Part shown: positions 7,509 through 8,253 of the stretch, piece by piece
How the letters are laid out: every line of letters starts with the position of its first letter
Position numbering within the stretch: position 1 is the first letter of the stretch
Origin: CAIODY01 sp041192505
Lineage (GTDB): Bacteria > Bacteroidota > Bacteroidia > Chitinophagales > CAIODY01
NCBI GenBank assembly: GCA_041192505.1
Contig: JBEEMV010000133.1
Span: forward strand, 1-8,253
Direction of reading: 5' to 3'
DNA: 8,253 nt
Position numbers and translations under genes: made by a program
The notes under the pieces: model-generated
Databases searched by the model: none
What the model saw: only the letters and a program-made list of their open reading frames with translations
What the model was told of the DNA's origin: nothing

Positions 7509-7644
7509 GATTGCGCATTACAATTTTCAAGGGGCTAAAGCCCTAATAAGCACGGCTGTTCATTAACCCCTGCCTTAAGGCAGGGGTTACAAAATACAAA
7601 ATGAACAATGGCTTTAGCCCGATCTATTTTCTATTGCGTAATCT
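7509..7644. repeat. REP/MITE-like nested palindromic element
   Basis: Nested inverted repeats are centred on one axis: outer imperfect ends (7509-7521 with 7632-7644, 10 of 13 positions pairing), GGGCTAAAGCC (7532-7542) with its complement (7610-7620), TGTTCATT (7557-7564) with AATGAACA (7600-7607), and a perfect 26-bp core palindrome at 7564-7589 whose half is TAACCCCTGCCTT. The first inner arm can also fold on itself (GGGCT AA AGCCC). The core is much richer in G and C than its surroundings. Such GC-rich palindromes are typical of REP elements mobilised by IS200-like (RAYT) transposases; no transposase is present here, so mobility in trans is inferred. Confidence 0.7.
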
Positions 7645-7708
7645 CAGAATAAAATTATTAGTTATCATTTTGAAAATCGAAATTTGGGGTAGATAAGAAT
7701 ATCGCAAT

Positions 7709-7746
7709 AAAAAAACCTTCCAAGCTTTATCAACTTGGAAGGTTTT
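7709..7746 (-). terminator. Strong intrinsic terminator, minus strand, probably bidirectional
   Basis: AAAACCTTCCAAG (7712-7724) and CTTGGAAGGTTTT (7734-7746) form a perfect 13-bp stem with a nine-base loop. On the minus strand the stem runs into a seven-T tract (7715-7709), 40 bases past the stop codon of the right-hand surface-protein gene, as expected for its terminator. On the plus strand the right arm itself ends in TTTT, so it may also stop transcripts from the helical-protein gene, whose stop is about 300 bases away. Confidence 0.88.
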
Positions 7747-7785
7747 ACTGTAAACTATTTACTGATTACTGTAGACTTTTTAAAA

Positions 7786-8253
7786 CTATTGTTTTATCAA
7801 TTTACTTTCGGTAATTCCTTTTTCAGAAATAATTTTTACAATATAAATTCCTTGATTTAATTCAGAAATATCAATTGTAGTTTGATTGCTAGTAAATGTT
7901 TTTTGAAGCATCAATCTGCCTGTTGCATCTATCAAAATTAATTTCTTTTCTTCATTATAATTGTATCCTTTTAATTTAATAGAAACGTTGTTGGTAGCAG
8001 GATTTGGAATAATTGATTGCGATAAATTTACATCTAATACAGATTCAATTCCATCAGGACGGGTATAAATAATAAGCGATGAATCTTGCGTCATATTTGC
8101 TGCTACTGTGCTACCATCTATTTTTAAAATAGTTGCATTATCAACCGAGCAATGAAACTGATATTTTTTATTTACCATGCCATTTTCTCTGCCTACAATA
8201 TTGCCTGTAATAATATCTATTGCAATATTTACAATAGTACCAAAACCCGATTT
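7786..8253 (-). CDS. Second giant surface protein, C-terminal part with T9SS type A sorting domain (5' end outside window)
   Basis: The frame is open from the right edge to TAG at 7788-7786. The ATG at 8178-8176 is internal: the same frame continues upstream as KSGFG...GREN, matching the paralog at 1-251, so this is the tail of a longer gene. The visible 155 residues hold the end of the cohesin-like segment (KSGFG to about SSLIIYTRPDGI) and then the sorting domain: SQSIIPNPATNNVSI, LILIDATGRLMLQ, TIDISELNQGIYIVKI and a final SKLIKQ. The IPNPATN, DATGR and L-x-x-G-I-Y motifs are those of type A sorting domains recognised by T9SS. The protein is therefore expected to cross the outer membrane and be cleaved and anchored at the surface. 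A strong terminator follows at 7709-7746. Confidence 0.95.
   Translation of the reverse strand, partial: KSGFGTIVNIAIDIITGNIVGRENGMVNKKYQFHCSVDNATILKIDGSTVAANMTQDSSLIIYTRPDGIESVLDVNLSQSIIPNPATNNVSIKLKGYNYNEEKKLILIDATGRLMLQKTFTSNQTTIDISELNQGIYIVKIISEKGITESKLIKQ
8009..8253 (-). repeat. Direct repeat copy B: shared 3' segment of the two surface-protein genes
   Basis: This is the partner of 1-251, in the same orientation and about 8.0 kb away. The first 21 bases of the window are identical to 8009-8029, and the final 14 bases (8240-8253) match 238-251. In between the copies differ at many sites and by one 6-base indel, which keeps the frame. Confidence 0.9.

Noticed and set aside
7564..7589. 26-bp palindrome as a terminator for the helical-protein gene
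   Set aside because: No T tract follows it on either strand, and it is the core of a larger symmetrical element; the stem at 7712-7746 is the better terminator.
8176..8178. ATG as the start of a small 130-aa protein
   Set aside because: The frame stays open to the window edge and the upstream residues match the paralog, so this methionine is internal and the gene is much longer.

Overview
The window is AT-rich DNA with the hallmarks of a Bacteroidota genome: long secreted modular proteins, a C-terminal type IX secretion (T9SS) sorting domain, no Shine-Dalgarno sequences at the starts, and a Bacteroides-type promoter candidate. Lineage below phylum cannot be fixed from this sequence. An environmental Chitinophagales, Saprospirales or Flavobacteriales relative is a guess from the protein style.

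Layout. (1) Positions 5852 to 1, minus strand: a single open frame of about 1950 codons whose 3' end lies beyond the left edge. It encodes a giant secreted surface protein: signal peptide, right-handed beta-helix region of about 800 residues, Ig-like/PKD-like modules interleaved with four copies of a 'GCDSI' repeat, a dockerin-like segment with two intact calcium loops, and a cohesin-like segment. (2) 5853-5998: a 146-bp divergent intergenic region with palindromes and a promoter candidate. (3) 5999-7408, plus strand: an uncharacterised helical, TPR-like protein of 469 aa, probably cytoplasmic. (4) 7409-7785: a convergent intergenic region with a short inverted repeat, a REP/MITE-like GC-rich palindromic element and a 13-bp-stem terminator. 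(5) 7786-8253, minus strand: the 3' end of a second surface protein. It is paralogous to the first and ends in a complete T9SS type A sorting domain; its 5' part lies beyond the right edge.

The two surface-protein genes lie in the same orientation on either side of the helical-protein gene. Their shared 3' segments (1-251 and 8009-8253) form a diverged direct repeat. By analogy with the second gene, the first should end in a T9SS sorting domain just outside the window. The proteins are likely exported by Sec, passed through T9SS and anchored or released at the cell surface as adhesins or matrix proteins. Nothing links the helical protein to them except position. No RNA genes, CRISPR arrays or transposase genes were seen.
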